From assembly GCA_021802555.1 (NCBI GenBank), contig JAJZRU010000004.1, forward strand, positions 62,001 through 126,000: DNA of 64,000 nucleotides, in the 5' to 3' direction. Shown one piece after another: positions 10,439 to 18,254 of this stretch. Each line of letters starts with the position of its first letter. The first letter of the stretch is position 1. The notes under the pieces are model-generated. The model did no database searches and had not been told where the DNA came from. It worked only from the letters and a program-made list of their open reading frames with translations. Made by a program: the position numbers and the translations under genes. Source of the stretch: Pseudomonadota bacterium. GTDB lineage: Bacteria; Pseudomonadota; Gammaproteobacteria; Burkholderiales; Thiobacillaceae.

Positions 10439-10680
10439 GACTTTATCTCCAATTTGTCCAGCGCCAGCAGAACTTGCCTGACCTGGTAGGGCTTGGCCTT
10501 GTCTCCGGCATTTTGAATGTTGATGCGTGGATCGCCCGGCCAGGGTGTCTTGAACATCAGATGGCTCCCTGCCTGGCGCGGCTTGCCAAAATACCCGACA
10601 CATACCCGCTTGAGGTCCGCGTAGCGGACATTGGCCGGCTCGCGGCGCATTTGCTCAAGAATCTTGCGGATGTCTTGCAT
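10435..10680 (-). CDS. hicA: HicA-type mRNA interferase toxin
   Basis: An 81-residue double-stranded-RNA-binding-domain-like toxin. Conserved features are the early DLKRVCVGYFGKPRQAGSHL segment, with the catalytic histidine in GSHLMFK, and a C-terminal helix (KPYQVRQVLLALDKLEI). Members cleave mRNA in a ribosome-independent way. It sits upstream of and overlaps hicB. The length is typical and no damage is visible, so the pair is probably functional. Confidence 0.92.
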   Translation of the reverse strand: MQDIRKILEQMRREPANVRYADLKRVCVGYFGKPRQAGSHLMFKTPWPGDPRINIQNAGDKAKPYQVRQVLLALDKLEIKS

Positions 10681-10787
10681 TTATGCATGGTGCCAATATA
10701 GGCACCATTCGTCAATCCGCCGCCGCGCCGTTTTTCCCGCGCCCAAGCCAGGCCCGCCGCTGCTGGAAAAGGTGGAAAAGGATTATC

Positions 10788-10835
10788 AGACTCCATTTTA
10801 GAGGTGTTGCGCCGGACTAACGAAAAATGGAGTCT
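10788..10835. repeat. 12-bp perfect inverted repeat upstream of hicA
   Basis: AGACTCCATTTT at 10788-10799 and AAAATGGAGTCT at 10824-10835 are perfect inverted copies 24 bases apart, followed by TTGACCCCATTT. Together with 10036-10105 they bracket the hicAB genes, as expected for REP-like debris. Confidence 0.5.
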
Positions 10836-10873
10836 TGACCCCATTTCATCCTAGATGCGCGCGCCCGGCATAA

Positions 10874-10902
10874 AAAAACGGGCGCTGTGCGCGCCCGTTT
10901 TT
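10874..10902 (-). terminator. Intrinsic terminator of the porin gene
   Basis: A perfect 7-base stem (ACGGGCGC/GCGCCCGT type) with a 5-base loop is flanked by A- and T-runs on both sides, 33 bases beyond the porin stop on the minus strand. The symmetric A/T tracts would also stop plus-strand transcripts. Confidence 0.85.
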
Positions 10903-10935
10903 GCCTGACTCGGAGCGGCTTGTGGCCGCGGGAGA

Positions 10936-12105
10936 TCAGAAGGTGTGGACGATGCCCACGGCGATGATGGAAGGGTCGTTGCCGGCCGCGCCAGTGGTGC
11001 CGCCAGCGTAACCACCATTGCCCACAGCGTAGTAGGAGGAACCGCCGCCGAAATTCACGCCATAGGTGCCGGCGCTGTCGTTGCTAATCTTTTGGTACTG
11101 GGCGATCAGCTTGGTGCGCTTGGAGAACACGTAGTCCGCGCCCACGGCATAGCTATTGGCACCGCTGTTGCTGACGTTGCTCAGGCTGCCGGCATGGCCC
11201 CAGGCAGCCTTCAGCACGATGTTGCCGGTGACGTTGTAAGCACCATCCAAGTAATAGGCCGTGCGGGAGTTGTTACCTAGCGAGCTGGTGGTGTCCAGAG
11301 TGGCATTTTCATAAATGAAACCGACTTTGCCGGGCCCGAAGTCGTAACCCACGCCCGCTTTCCAGGCATGGTTATTCATTGTGCCCAAGGCTATGGTGGC
11401 TGGGGTGCCGCCGGTAAAGTACGTGTAACCGGTCACGTTGTTCTGCTTCTCATAAGCCAGGGTGGCATAGATCGGGCCATTGCTGTACATGCCGGCCACG
11501 GACCAGGCATTGGCATTAGAAGCTGTACCGTTGCCGGCCGGATTGCCGGCCACATAGGCAACGGCGCCGGCGAAGCCCATCATGTTGGGGGTCATGTAGA
11601 CAATGACGTTGCCGGGGCGCTGCGCGAACACAGAAATACCGGCGACGTTGCCGATGATGTTGCGGTAGTCGGCCGGCTCGTTGCCGAACACGTCCAGACG
11701 AGCAGTGGACGTCTTATAGGGCGTGTCGATCTTGCCCAGCAGCACGGTGCCGAAATCGTTGCTCTTCATGCCGACGAAGGTGTTGCGATAGATGAAGGTG
11801 TTGGTGCCGGCCAGCGAGCCGGTCTTGGTCATGTTGCTGTTGCCGCCGCTCACGTCGAAGCCGACTTCCAACTGGTAGACGGCTGCCAGGCCGCCGCCCA
11901 GGTTTTCGTTGCCCTTGAAGCCGATCCAGGATTGGTCGGAGGATACCTGATACAGGGTCTTGTCCTGGCCGACGACGCTGGTGTCGGTGTTCAGCACGTT
12001 ATAGGTGGCGGCGACGCGGCCGTAGATGTCCACATTGCTGGTGGCCGCGAAGGCGGCCGGGGCGGCGAAGGCAGAGGCCAGGGCCGCGACGAGTATCTTT
12101 TTCAT
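10936..12105 (-). CDS. Gram-negative general porin (OmpC/PhoE-like, betaproteobacterial type)
   Basis: A trimeric outer-membrane diffusion porin. The 389-residue product starts with a signal peptide (MKKILVAALASAFAAPAAFA) and continues as SNVDIYGRVAATYN, the usual first beta-strand. Alternating aromatic/hydrophobic beta-strand patterns follow, including DQSWIGFKGNENLGGGLAAV, the YGVNFGGG loop and the C-terminal strand ending in VHTF, with the terminal Phe needed for BAM recognition. The start at 12105 has an AGGAGA ribosome site; a longer upstream frame lacks a signal peptide. A strong terminator follows. Pore specificity is not readable from sequence. Confidence 0.93.
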   Translation of the reverse strand: MKKILVAALASAFAAPAAFAATSNVDIYGRVAATYNVLNTDTSVVGQDKTLYQVSSDQSWIGFKGNENLGGGLAAVYQLEVGFDVSGGNSNMTKTGSLAGTNTFIYRNTFVGMKSNDFGTVLLGKIDTPYKTSTARLDVFGNEPADYRNIIGNVAGISVFAQRPGNVIVYMTPNMMGFAGAVAYVAGNPAGNGTASNANAWSVAGMYSNGPIYATLAYEKQNNVTGYTYFTGGTPATIALGTMNNHAWKAGVGYDFGPGKVGFIYENATLDTTSSLGNNSRTAYYLDGAYNVTGNIVLKAAWGHAGSLSNVSNSGANSYAVGADYVFSKRTKLIAQYQKISNDSAGTYGVNFGGGSSYYAVGNGGYAGGTTGAAGNDPSIIAVGIVHTF

Positions 12106-12551
12106 GTAAATCTCCTGCGAAAAGTAGGATTTTGAATCATGCCGCCGCGGCCTTGGGCCCCAACGGACGAGGCAAGTATGGCCAAAGAACATGCCCGCCG
12201 CGAGACATTCGTTGCTTTTTTGATATTTTCTTACTTTAAGCGTGGCTTGCGCGCAACGAATCGGCCTACTATCATGATATTTCAGCGTATTATTTTCCTG
12301 CCGCCACCGGGAACGGGGCGCCGGGGCGCGCCGCGGGCGGGTCTTACCCCGGCCGGGAAACGGGCCTATGCTGGGGAAACCGGGGCCTGCCCGCCCCGGC
12401 GGGGCGAACGGACAGGGCGAATCGCCGCTCCAAAGCAGGAAGCGCTCCTGCCGCCCGGTCCGTTCGCTCGCCCCTCCGGGAGAAGGCGGCGCGCGGCGCC
12501 GGATAAGGGGGACGCGGCAACGCTGCGCGTTGTTTCAACTGAAGGAGGCCC
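12106..12551. other. Intergenic region: porin leader side and repeat family A copy
   Basis: No gene is supported here. The part next to the porin (12105-12310) is AT-richer than the surroundings and should hold the porin promoter, though I cannot pick one hexamer pair with confidence. The remainder is occupied by the dispersed repeat described at 12406-12537. Confidence 0.6.
12406..12537 (+). repeat. Dispersed repeat family A, copy 1
   Basis: The last 30 bases of this segment are identical to 24395-24424. Upstream, both copies contain an ACGGACA / TGTCCGTT-like inverted pair flanking GGCGAATCGCCGC. Related shorter versions occur near 14856-14925 (opposite orientation) and 44420-44475. Copies lie in gene-free DNA, close to starts or ends of genes. 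Confidence 0.65.
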
Positions 12552-12932
12552 ATGAAGGAAAAGCCGCCGTCGGACATCTACACCAAGTCGGTCGAGGTGG
12601 ATTTCGACGACCCGCGCATCCAGGAGCTCTTGCGCAAAACCGAGTCCCTGCGCCTGGACCAGCGCGGCCAGCTCGCGACCCGGGCCGCCCTGGTGCGGCG
12701 CGCCGCGGACCCGCACGATCCCGGCGTCGGCGCCACGCAGATCGGCCCGGAGACGGCCGGCCGGATCATCCTGGCGGCCGAGCAGATGTTCGCTCCCGGC
12801 GAGGATCTGGTGCTGCATTTCCGCGGCGAGGGCCGGGGCGGAATCTACCGCGTGGAGACCTCGCGGCCGGGCCGCCGCCAGGAAGACGCCGCGCAGCATA
12901 TCTTCATCACCTATGCGCTGCGCCAGGCCTGA
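12552..12932 (+). CDS. Hypothetical protein, 126 aa
   Basis: I do not recognise the family. The frame opens with ATG 5 bases after an AAGGAGG ribosome-binding site, the strongest evidence that it is real. The protein is mostly polar and soluble with no signal peptide or membrane segment; a central helical segment (GPETAGRIILAAEQMFAPGE) is followed by a beta-rich stretch ending in FITYALRQA. A longer antisense frame covers the same DNA but lacks a ribosome site. It stands alone, upstream of the HU gene, and begins directly at the end of a dispersed repeat, which may have supplied its leader. Confidence 0.65.
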   Translation: MKEKPPSDIYTKSVEVDFDDPRIQELLRKTESLRLDQRGQLATRAALVRRAADPHDPGVGATQIGPETAGRIILAAEQMFAPGEDLVLHFRGEGRGGIYRVETSRPGRRQEDAAQHIFITYALRQA

Positions 12933-13107
12933 ATCGGCCCGCACGAAAAAAAGTCGCTCCGCGACGACAGAATTGGCCGCAAAGGCTTGCCCTGCCTGGA
13001 ATCACCCGACATAATGCATGCGACGGTTGCGCCTGCGCCCGCGTGGGCAACCTTCTAACCGGTGATAATTCATCCGGGCCCATCAACGACCTCATCAAAG
13101 GAACCCA

Positions 13108-13404
13108 ATGAACAAGTCCGAATTGATTGAAGCCCTGGCAGACAAAGCCGAACTCTCCAAGGCCGCCGCTGCGCGCGCGCTGGACGTGGCGATCGACGAG
13201 ATCGTCAATGCCGTCGCCGGCGGCGACACCGTGACCCTGGTCGGCTTCGGCACCTTCAAATCCTCCGCACGCGCTGCCCGCGAAGGCAAGAACCCGCGCA
13301 CCGGCGAGAAGATCAAGATCGCCGCGACCACGGTGCCCAAGTTCACCGCCGGCGCCGGCTTCAAGGAGCGCGTGTCCAAGTCCAAGCCCAAGAAGAAGAA
13401 GTAA
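13108..13404 (+). CDS. HU-family nucleoid DNA-binding protein with Lys-rich tail
   Basis: A small histone-like protein that bends and wraps DNA. The 98-residue sequence begins MNKSELIEALADKAELSKAA, has the GFGTFKSSARAAREGKNPRT block that forms the DNA-binding arm, and continues KIKIAATTVPKFTAGAGFKE. The C-terminus is extended by a run of lysines (SKSKPKKKK), which is more basic than in E. coli HU and common in beta-proteobacterial HU variants. A GC-rich stem-loop lies just downstream. It is monocistronic. Confidence 0.95.
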   Translation: MNKSELIEALADKAELSKAAAARALDVAIDEIVNAVAGGDTVTLVGFGTFKSSARAAREGKNPRTGEKIKIAATTVPKFTAGAGFKERVSKSKPKKKK

Positions 13405-13419
13405 CCGCCCCACCCCACC

Positions 13420-13443
13420 GCCGGCGCCCGGTGCGGCGCCGGC
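13420..13443 (+). terminator. Stem-loop after the HU gene (no T-run)
   Basis: A perfect 9-base stem (GCCGGCGCC / GGCGCCGGC) with a 6-base loop begins 15 bases past the HU stop. There is no U-tract after it, so it may stabilise the 3' end or assist Rho-dependent stopping rather than act as a classical terminator. Confidence 0.5.
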
Positions 13444-13549
13444 AAGCAAGCTCCCTCGCGCACCCGCCATTTCCGGCAGGCTCCGCGCCCCGGCGCGGCA
13501 CACGCCTCCCCGCCAACACGCCCGCCCGATCAGGCGGCCGCCCCGCGCC

Positions 13550-13759
13550 CTACCCCGTCAGTTTGCCTGCGCCGGCCTTGCGCCTGGAGATTTCCTGCTC
13601 GGCCGCGAGCCAGTCTTCCAGCTCGTGCCCGGGGGCGAAGCCCCTGGCCTCGGCCTTGAAATAGGCGGCCAGGGCGATGCGCCCCCGCTGCTCCGCGGGC
13701 GCGCCCGCCGTGGACTCGATGCGATGCTCTGCCTTCGTGGGTTTGCGGCTGCCGGTCAT
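13550..13759 (-). CDS. DUF2934 domain protein
   Basis: A 69-residue protein whose core (RIALAAYFKAEARGFAPGHE followed by LEDWLAAEQEI) matches the DUF2934 pattern: a Y-x-A-E-x-R-G-F segment followed by a DW-x2-AE motif. The function of DUF2934 is unknown; members are short, soluble and often close to stress genes. The N-terminus is basic and the C-terminus Lys/Gly rich. It is alone on this strand between HU and the PfkB-type kinase. Confidence 0.8.
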   Translation of the reverse strand: MTGSRKPTKAEHRIESTAGAPAEQRGRIALAAYFKAEARGFAPGHELEDWLAAEQEISRRKAGAGKLTG

Positions 13760-13786
13760 CTCTTCATCTCCATCTGCATGATCGAA

Positions 13787-13806
13787 GCCCCTCGCCTCGG
13801 AGGGGC
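13787..13806. other. Perfect stem-loop between DUF2934 gene and PfkB-type kinase
   Basis: GCCCCTC and GAGGGGC form a perfect 7-base stem with a 6-base loop, followed on the plus strand by ATTTTC. It could weakly terminate readthrough from the HU side or act in the leader of the DUF2934 gene. Function unknown. Confidence 0.4.
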
Positions 13807-13912
13807 ATTTTCATAGTAATAAATCCTTCCCGAAGCGCAAAGAAAAAGCCGGCGGCAATTCCTGCGCCCGGCCATCTTCGCTAAGATGGCGCTTTTTTCC
13901 GGCTCCAGCGCC

Positions 13913-14854
13913 ATGCGCACGCTCATCTGCGGTTCCCTCGCCTTCGATTCCATCATGGTCTTCCCGGACCAGTTCAAGCGCCACATCCTGCCCGACAAGA
14001 TTCACATGCTGAACGTCTCCTTCCTGGTGCCGGAGATGCGCCGCGAGTTCGGCGGCTGCGCGGGCAACATCGCCTACAGCCTGAAACTGCTGGGCGGCGA
14101 GCCGGTCATCATGGCCACGGTGGGGGACGATTTCGCCCCCTATGCCGACCGCCTGGATCAGCTGGGCCTCACGCGCGAATGCGTGCGCCGCCTGCCCGGC
14201 ACCTATACGGCGCAGGCCTTCATCACCACGGATCTGGACGACAACCAGATCACCGCCTTCCATCCGGGGGCGATGAATTTCTCCCACGAAAACGACGCCG
14301 CGGCGGCGCACGGCATCGTGCTGGGCATCGTCTCGCCGGACGGGCGCGAAGGCATGCTCGCGCACGCGCGCCAGTTCCATCGCGCGGGCATCCCCTTCGT
14401 GTTCGATCCGGGCCAGGGCATGCCGCTGTTCGACGCGGCGGAGCTGCTCGAATTCGTCGAGCTGGCCGATACCCTGACGCTCAACGACTACGAGGCGGAG
14501 CTGCTGCAAAGCCGCACCGGCAAGGCCCTGGAGCAGCTGGCGACGCGGGTGCGCTGCCTGGTGGTGACGCGCGGCGCGGAGGGCGCGCGCTTTTTCGTCG
14601 ACGGCACCTGCCTCGCCATCCCGGCGGCGCCGGCCGCGCAGGTGCTGGACCCCACCGGCTGCGGCGACGCCTTCCGCGCCGGCCTGCTGTACGGCATCGC
14701 GCGCGGCTGGGACTGGCCAACCACGGGGCGGCTCGCCAGCCTGATGGGGGCGATCAAGATCGAGCACCGCGGCGGACAGAACCACGCGCCCGCGCGCGCG
14801 GACATCGCCGCGCGCTACCGTGCGGCCTGGGGCTGCGATCTCGCCGGGTTTTAA
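13913..14854 (+). CDS. PfkB-family carbohydrate / nucleoside kinase
   Basis: A ribokinase-fold sugar or nucleoside kinase. The sequence (313 residues from MRTLICGSLAFD) has the family glycine motif FGGCAGNIAYSLKLLGG, and the C-terminal signature DPTGCGDAFRAGLLYG with the catalytic Asp and anion-hole glycines. The opening GSLAFDSIMVFPDQF and the FVDGT region resemble the 'carbohydrate kinase family' group near adenosine kinase rather than fructokinase; the true substrate is not certain. The start at 13913 was preferred over an ATG nine codons upstream because conserved sequence begins there. It is convergent with gpsA across a copy of repeat family A. Confidence 0.85.
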   Translation: MRTLICGSLAFDSIMVFPDQFKRHILPDKIHMLNVSFLVPEMRREFGGCAGNIAYSLKLLGGEPVIMATVGDDFAPYADRLDQLGLTRECVRRLPGTYTAQAFITTDLDDNQITAFHPGAMNFSHENDAAAAHGIVLGIVSPDGREGMLAHARQFHRAGIPFVFDPGQGMPLFDAAELLEFVELADTLTLNDYEAELLQSRTGKALEQLATRVRCLVVTRGAEGARFFVDGTCLAIPAAPAAQVLDPTGCGDAFRAGLLYGIARGWDWPTTGRLASLMGAIKIEHRGGQNHAPARADIAARYRAAWGCDLAGF

Positions 14855-14855
14855 C

Positions 14856-14924
14856 GAGAAACCACGCGCGGCGTTGCCGCGCCTCCCTCGCCCTCCGGGA
14901 AAGGGCCGGGGCGAGGGGCGCGGC
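14856..14924 (-). repeat. Dispersed repeat family A, partial inverted copy
   Basis: Read on the minus strand, this stretch contains the same GAGGGCGAGG...CGCGGCAACGC...GTTTC order as the copy at 24305-24424. It fills the whole 70-base gap between the convergent kinase and gpsA genes. Confidence 0.5.
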
Positions 14925-15917
14925 TCAGGCGCCCTGCTCGGCCTTCAGCTCGCGCCGCATGAGCTGCTGCACTTCCGCGGCGGGCGAGGCGCCTTCGTAG
15001 AGTATTTCGTACACCGCCGCGGTGATGGGCAGTTCGACTTTCAGGCGCTGCCCCAGCGCGCGCGCCTCGCGCACGCTGTGCACGCCCTCGGCCACGTGGC
15101 CCAGGCTTTCCAGCACGTCGCCCAGCCTGCGCCCCTGCGCCAGCGCCAGGCCCACCTGGCGGTTGCGCGATAGATCGCCGGTGGCGGTGAGGATCAGATC
15201 GCCCATGCCGGTCAGGCCCATGAAGGTCTCCTGCCGGCCGCCCAGGGCATGCCCCAGGCGCGCCATTTCCGCCAGCGCGCGGGTGAGCAGCGCCGCGCGC
15301 GCGTTGTGGCCCAGGCCCAGGCCGTCGGAAATCCCGGCGGCGATGGCCATGACGTTCTTGAGCGCCCCGCCCACTTCGACGCCCACCACATCGGTGCTGG
15401 TGTACAGGCGCAGGCGCTCGGTATGCAGATCGGCCGCCAGATGCGCGAGATAAGCGGGGTCGGCGCCGGCCAGGGTGAGCGCCGTGGGCAGCCCCGCCGC
15501 CACTTCCTGCGCGAAGCTGGGGCCGGAGAGCACGGCGCGCGGCACGGCCGCGGCCGGGGTCTGGGCCACCACTTCGTGCGGCAGCAGGCCGCTCACGGGC
15601 TCGAAGCCCTTGCACACCCACAGCAGGGGCTCGAGGCCGGGGCCTTGCGCCAACCGCTGCAGCAAGGGGCGCAGCGCGGCGCTGGGAGTGGCGAGGAGGT
15701 AGAGGTCGGCTCCGGCGCAGGCGGCGGCGAGATCGGCGCTCACGGCCAGGGACGGCGGCAGCGCCTGGCCCGGCAGGTAGAGGCGGTTTTCACGCCTTGC
15801 CGCCATGTCGGCGGCCTGCTGCGCATCGCGCGCCCACAAGCGCACCGCGTGGCGTTCCGTAAGCACCGCGGCGAGGGCCGTGCCCCAGGCACCGGCCCCC
15901 AGCACGGCGAGCTTCAT
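14925..15917 (-). CDS. gpsA: NAD(P)+-dependent glycerol-3-phosphate dehydrogenase
   Basis: Reduces dihydroxyacetone phosphate to sn-glycerol 3-phosphate for phospholipid synthesis in the cytoplasm. The 330-residue product has the N-terminal GAGAWGTALA dinucleotide motif, the WVCKGFEP segment, the LSGPSFAQEVAAGLPTALT signature, the catalytic lysine in GGALKNVMAIAAGISDGLGL and the LTGMGDLILT motif. The start overlaps the SH3-protein stop by 4 bases. It is the last gene of the rhodanese-grxC-trxC-secB-SH3-gpsA run; in E. coli the same core order is yibN-grxC-secB-gpsA. Confidence 0.96.
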   Translation of the reverse strand: MKLAVLGAGAWGTALAAVLTERHAVRLWARDAQQAADMAARRENRLYLPGQALPPSLAVSADLAAACAGADLYLLATPSAALRPLLQRLAQGPGLEPLLWVCKGFEPVSGLLPHEVVAQTPAAAVPRAVLSGPSFAQEVAAGLPTALTLAGADPAYLAHLAADLHTERLRLYTSTDVVGVEVGGALKNVMAIAAGISDGLGLGHNARAALLTRALAEMARLGHALGGRQETFMGLTGMGDLILTATGDLSRNRQVGLALAQGRRLGDVLESLGHVAEGVHSVREARALGQRLKVELPITAAVYEILYEGASPAAEVQQLMRRELKAEQGA

Positions 15918-16342
15918 ACCCCCCACAAGGCGCCGAGCCGCAGGTACCCCGTGGCGCCGTTGGGCAGCTTCACCTGCGCCCAGCCGCCGCTTTGCCCGAG
16001 CAGGGGAAAGGCCACGCCCTGGTTGGCCTGGAACAGGGCCGGCGAAGCGCCGCCGGGCTGGGCATGGATGGTCGCCTGCGGCACGTTCACCATGACGGTA
16101 GGCTGAGCGCCCAGGGCGCCGGCCGCGATCCATTCGATGGCGCCGGTGGCGTCGCGCACCTTGACCCAGTCCTGCAAGCGCACCAGCACTTCCAGCGGAT
16201 AGCCCGCGCTCACCACCGCGACCTTGTTGGCCTGGCTGGCGGGCGCGTCGTAGAGGATGGCGGCCTGGTCGGTGGAAGCGAATTCCAGCGCCCAGGCGGG
16301 CGTGGCGGCAACGGCCAGGACCAGCGGCAGCAGGCGCTTCAT
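15914..16342 (-). CDS. Exported bacterial SH3-domain protein
   Basis: A 142-residue periplasmic protein with a signal peptide (MKRLLPLVLAVAATPAWA) and a first SH3-type domain visible in AAILYDAPASQANKVAVVS followed by VLVRLQDWVKVRDATGAIEW, then a second, weaker repeat in the C-terminal half (ATIHAQPGGASPALFQANQG followed by GGWAQVKLPNGATGYL). Such domains often bind peptidoglycan or protein partners. It lies between secB and gpsA with a 7-base gap and a 4-base overlap, so it is co-expressed. This family is a frequent guest in beta-proteobacterial secB-gpsA operons; the role is unknown. Confidence 0.85.
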   Translation of the reverse strand: MKRLLPLVLAVAATPAWALEFASTDQAAILYDAPASQANKVAVVSAGYPLEVLVRLQDWVKVRDATGAIEWIAAGALGAQPTVMVNVPQATIHAQPGGASPALFQANQGVAFPLLGQSGGWAQVKLPNGATGYLRLGALWGV

Positions 16343-16349
16343 GGCCGCC

Positions 16350-16799
16350 TCAATGCGTGCTGTGGCCGGCCTGCTGCTGCGTCTGCTGCTGCATGAACAT
16401 GGCCTCGAAGTTCACCGGGTTGAGCAGCAGGGGCGGGAAGCCGGCGCGGATCACCACGTCGGACACGGTCTCGCGCAGATAGGGGAAGACGATGTTGGGG
16501 CAGCCGATGCCCAGCACCATGGGCATCTGCTCCTGCGGCACGCCCAGGATGCGGAAGATGCCGGCCTGGGTGCATTCCACCAGGAACAGGGTCTTGTCCT
16601 CCGCCTTGGCGGTGATGGTGACGGTGATGCGGGTTTCGTAGGCGTCCGCGGCCAGCGGGCTGGACTGGGTGTTCAGTTGCACCTCGATCTGCGGCTGGGC
16701 CTGCTCCAGAAAGACGGCGGGCGCGCCGGGCACTTCGACGGACAAATCCTTGACGTAGAGCTTCTCCACGTTGAATGTCATTTGCTGTTCTTCAGCCAT
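16350..16799 (-). CDS. secB: Protein-export chaperone SecB
   Basis: Tetrameric chaperone that keeps pre-proteins unfolded and hands them to SecA. The 149-residue protein has normal length with the family-specific segments FNVEKLYVKDLSVEVPGAP, the CTQAGIFRI strand, LGIGCPNIVFPYLRE and FPPLLLNPVNFEAMF. The Gln-rich tail (MQQQTQQQAGHSTH) is commonly seen. The ATG at 16799 was chosen to exclude upstream sequence out of the family. It lies between trxC and the SH3 protein on one transcript. Confidence 0.97.
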   Translation of the reverse strand: MAEEQQMTFNVEKLYVKDLSVEVPGAPAVFLEQAQPQIEVQLNTQSSPLAADAYETRITVTITAKAEDKTLFLVECTQAGIFRILGVPQEQMPMVLGIGCPNIVFPYLRETVSDVVIRAGFPPLLLNPVNFEAMFMQQQTQQQAGHSTH

Positions 16800-16867
16800 A
16801 GCGGTTCCCGGACAGGTAAAGACGCTTATTCTACTGGAGGAATGTGACTGCCGCCCCCGCGCCGCCC

Positions 16868-17299
16868 TCAGGCCGCTCGGGCTGCGGCCGCCAGCCAGGC
16901 TCTCAGCCGGCCGGCATCCAGGGCGCCGGGCTGGCGCGCCACTTCGCGTCCCGCGCGGAACACCACCAGGGTCGGGATGCTGCGGATGCCGTAGCGCGCC
17001 GCCAGTTCCTGTTCCTGATCGGTTTCCACCTTGGCGAAACGGAACGAGGTGTTGAGTTCGTGCGCCGCCTGGGCGAACACGGGCGCCATCATCTTGCAGG
17101 GGCCGCACCAAGAGGCCCAGAAATCCACCACCACGGGCAGCTCGCTGCGGGCGACGAATTTGTCGAAACCGGCCGTCCCGAGATCGACGGGCGCGCCCGG
17201 CAGCAGCGGCGCCGAGCATTTGCCGCATTTGGGATCATCGCCCAGGCGCTCCGCGGGAACGCGGTTGACGGCGCCGCAACGGGGGCAGACCAGTTCCAT
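16868..17299 (-). CDS. trxC: Thioredoxin 2 (TrxC) with N-terminal zinc-binding domain
   Basis: A disulfide reductase distinguished from TrxA by an added zinc domain. The 143-residue protein has two CxxC pairs at the N-terminus (CPRCGAVNRVP, then CGKC), and the active site WCGPCKM, followed by the cis-Pro loop SIPTLVVF. Members respond to oxidative stress and are often under OxyR control; no OxyR site was identified here. It is inserted between grxC and secB, a different order from E. coli. A ribosome site GGAGAG precedes the start. Confidence 0.95.
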   Translation of the reverse strand: MELVCPRCGAVNRVPAERLGDDPKCGKCSAPLLPGAPVDLGTAGFDKFVARSELPVVVDFWASWCGPCKMMAPVFAQAAHELNTSFRFAKVETDQEQELAARYGIRSIPTLVVFRAGREVARQPGALDAGRLRAWLAAAARAA

Positions 17300-17532
17300 G
17301 ATGGCTCTCCAAGGTTGTGCGCTGGCGGAACCGCCAGGCCGCCGCGGCCCTCATCCGGCGCTGCGCCCGCCTGACGGCGGCCCTCATCCGGCGCTGCGCG
17401 CCACCTTCTCCCCGAGGGAGAAGGTTTAAAGCCCCTCTCCTTCGGGGAGAGGGGTGGGGGTGAGGGCGCCGCTGCGCGATTCCCACGCACGGAGTACATG
17501 GGGATGCATCGCGCAAAACTCAAGGGAGCGCT
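17300..17532. repeat. Intergenic repeats between trxC and grxC (family B, two copies)
   Basis: The gap holds CCCTCATCCGGCGCTGCGC at 17348-17366 and again at 17381-17399, 33 bases apart, the second followed by the ACCTTCTCCC tail. A further palindromic run, CCCCTCTCC / GGAGAGGGG around TTCGG, at 17433-17452 could fold as a stable hairpin inside the operon mRNA. No gene is supported. Confidence 0.6.
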
Positions 17533-17793
17533 TCAGGAACCCGCCAGCAGCGCGTCCAGTTCGCCCGCGGCATTGAGCGCGGACAGATCGTCGAAGCCGC
17601 CCACGTGCGTGTCGCCGATGTAGATCTGCGGCACGGTGCGCCGCCCGGTGCGCTGCATCATTTCCTCGCGCAGCTCGGGCTTGAGGTCGACGCGAATTTT
17701 TTCCACTGCGCCCACGCCCTTGGCGCTGAGGAGTTTTTCCGCCGCCACGCAGTAGGGGCAGACGGCCGTGCAATACATGGTCACTTGAGGCAT
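17533..17793 (-). CDS. grxC: Glutaredoxin 3
   Basis: A dithiol glutaredoxin that uses glutathione to reduce disulfides and ribonucleotide reductase. The 86-residue protein has the CPYC active site (MYCTAVCPYCVAAEKLL), the TVPQIYIG cis-Pro segment and the GGFDDLSAL glutathione-binding end. The ATG at 17793 behind GGAGAG gives the typical length; the in-frame extension to 17838 is not conserved. It lies between the rhodanese gene and trxC, as part of the conserved yibN-grxC-secB block. Confidence 0.95.
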   Translation of the reverse strand: MPQVTMYCTAVCPYCVAAEKLLSAKGVGAVEKIRVDLKPELREEMMQRTGRRTVPQIYIGDTHVGGFDDLSALNAAGELDALLAGS

Positions 17794-17824
17794 GAAGCTC
17801 TCCGGTAATGGCGCTGCCGCCGGA

Positions 17825-18244
17825 TCATTTCCGGGCAACGGGCAGATTGGCCTGCTGCCAGGCCGACATGCCGCCCGCCAGGTTGTAGAGCTTCTGGAAG
17901 CCCAGCTTCTTCAGCACGCGGCAGCCGTGCGCCGAGCGGCTGCCGCTCTGGCAGTTGATGACGATGGGATGGCCCTTGTACTTCTCCAGCTCGCCGGCGC
18001 GCGCCTTGAGCTGGCTCAAGGGAATGTGCCTGGCGCGCGGGATGTGCCCGGCCGCCCATTCCTTGTCTTCGCGCACGTCCAGGATCACCGCATCCTCGTT
18101 GAGCAACCGGGTGGCTTCCGCGGGGCCGACGCTGGGGATGCCGGAAACGCGGTCGGCGACGGTGGTCCACACCAGCATGCCGCCGCTCACCGCGGCCAGG
18201 CCGATGAGCATGTAGTTCTGCTGCACGAATTCCATGGGGGTCAT
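17825..18244 (-). CDS. Membrane-anchored single-domain rhodanese (YibN-like)
   Basis: A 139-residue sulfurtransferase with an N-terminal membrane helix (MLIGLAAVSGGMLVWTTVA) followed by a complete rhodanese domain: AVILDVREDKEWAAGHIPRA and the catalytic loop NCQSGSRS, with active-site Cys. In E. coli the homologue yibN heads the grxC-secB-gpsA operon, as here. It starts 10 bases after the DUF2892 gene; that pairing of DUF2892 and rhodanese recalls YgaP, where the two domains are fused. Sulfur donor and acceptor are unknown. Confidence 0.9.
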   Translation of the reverse strand: MTPMEFVQQNYMLIGLAAVSGGMLVWTTVADRVSGIPSVGPAEATRLLNEDAVILDVREDKEWAAGHIPRARHIPLSQLKARAGELEKYKGHPIVINCQSGSRSAHGCRVLKKLGFQKLYNLAGGMSAWQQANLPVARK

Positions 18245-18254
18245 GTAACCAGTC

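Noticed and set aside
12366-12944. 192-codon minus-strand frame opposite the 126-aa hypothetical gene
   Set aside because: It has no ribosome site and begins in the downstream flank; the plus-strand frame has a strong AAGGAGG signal.
17300-17532. CRISPR-like array from the repeated CCCTCATCCGGCG units
   Set aside because: Only two copies occur, 33 bases apart, and the same unit is scattered elsewhere; no cas genes and no regular array.
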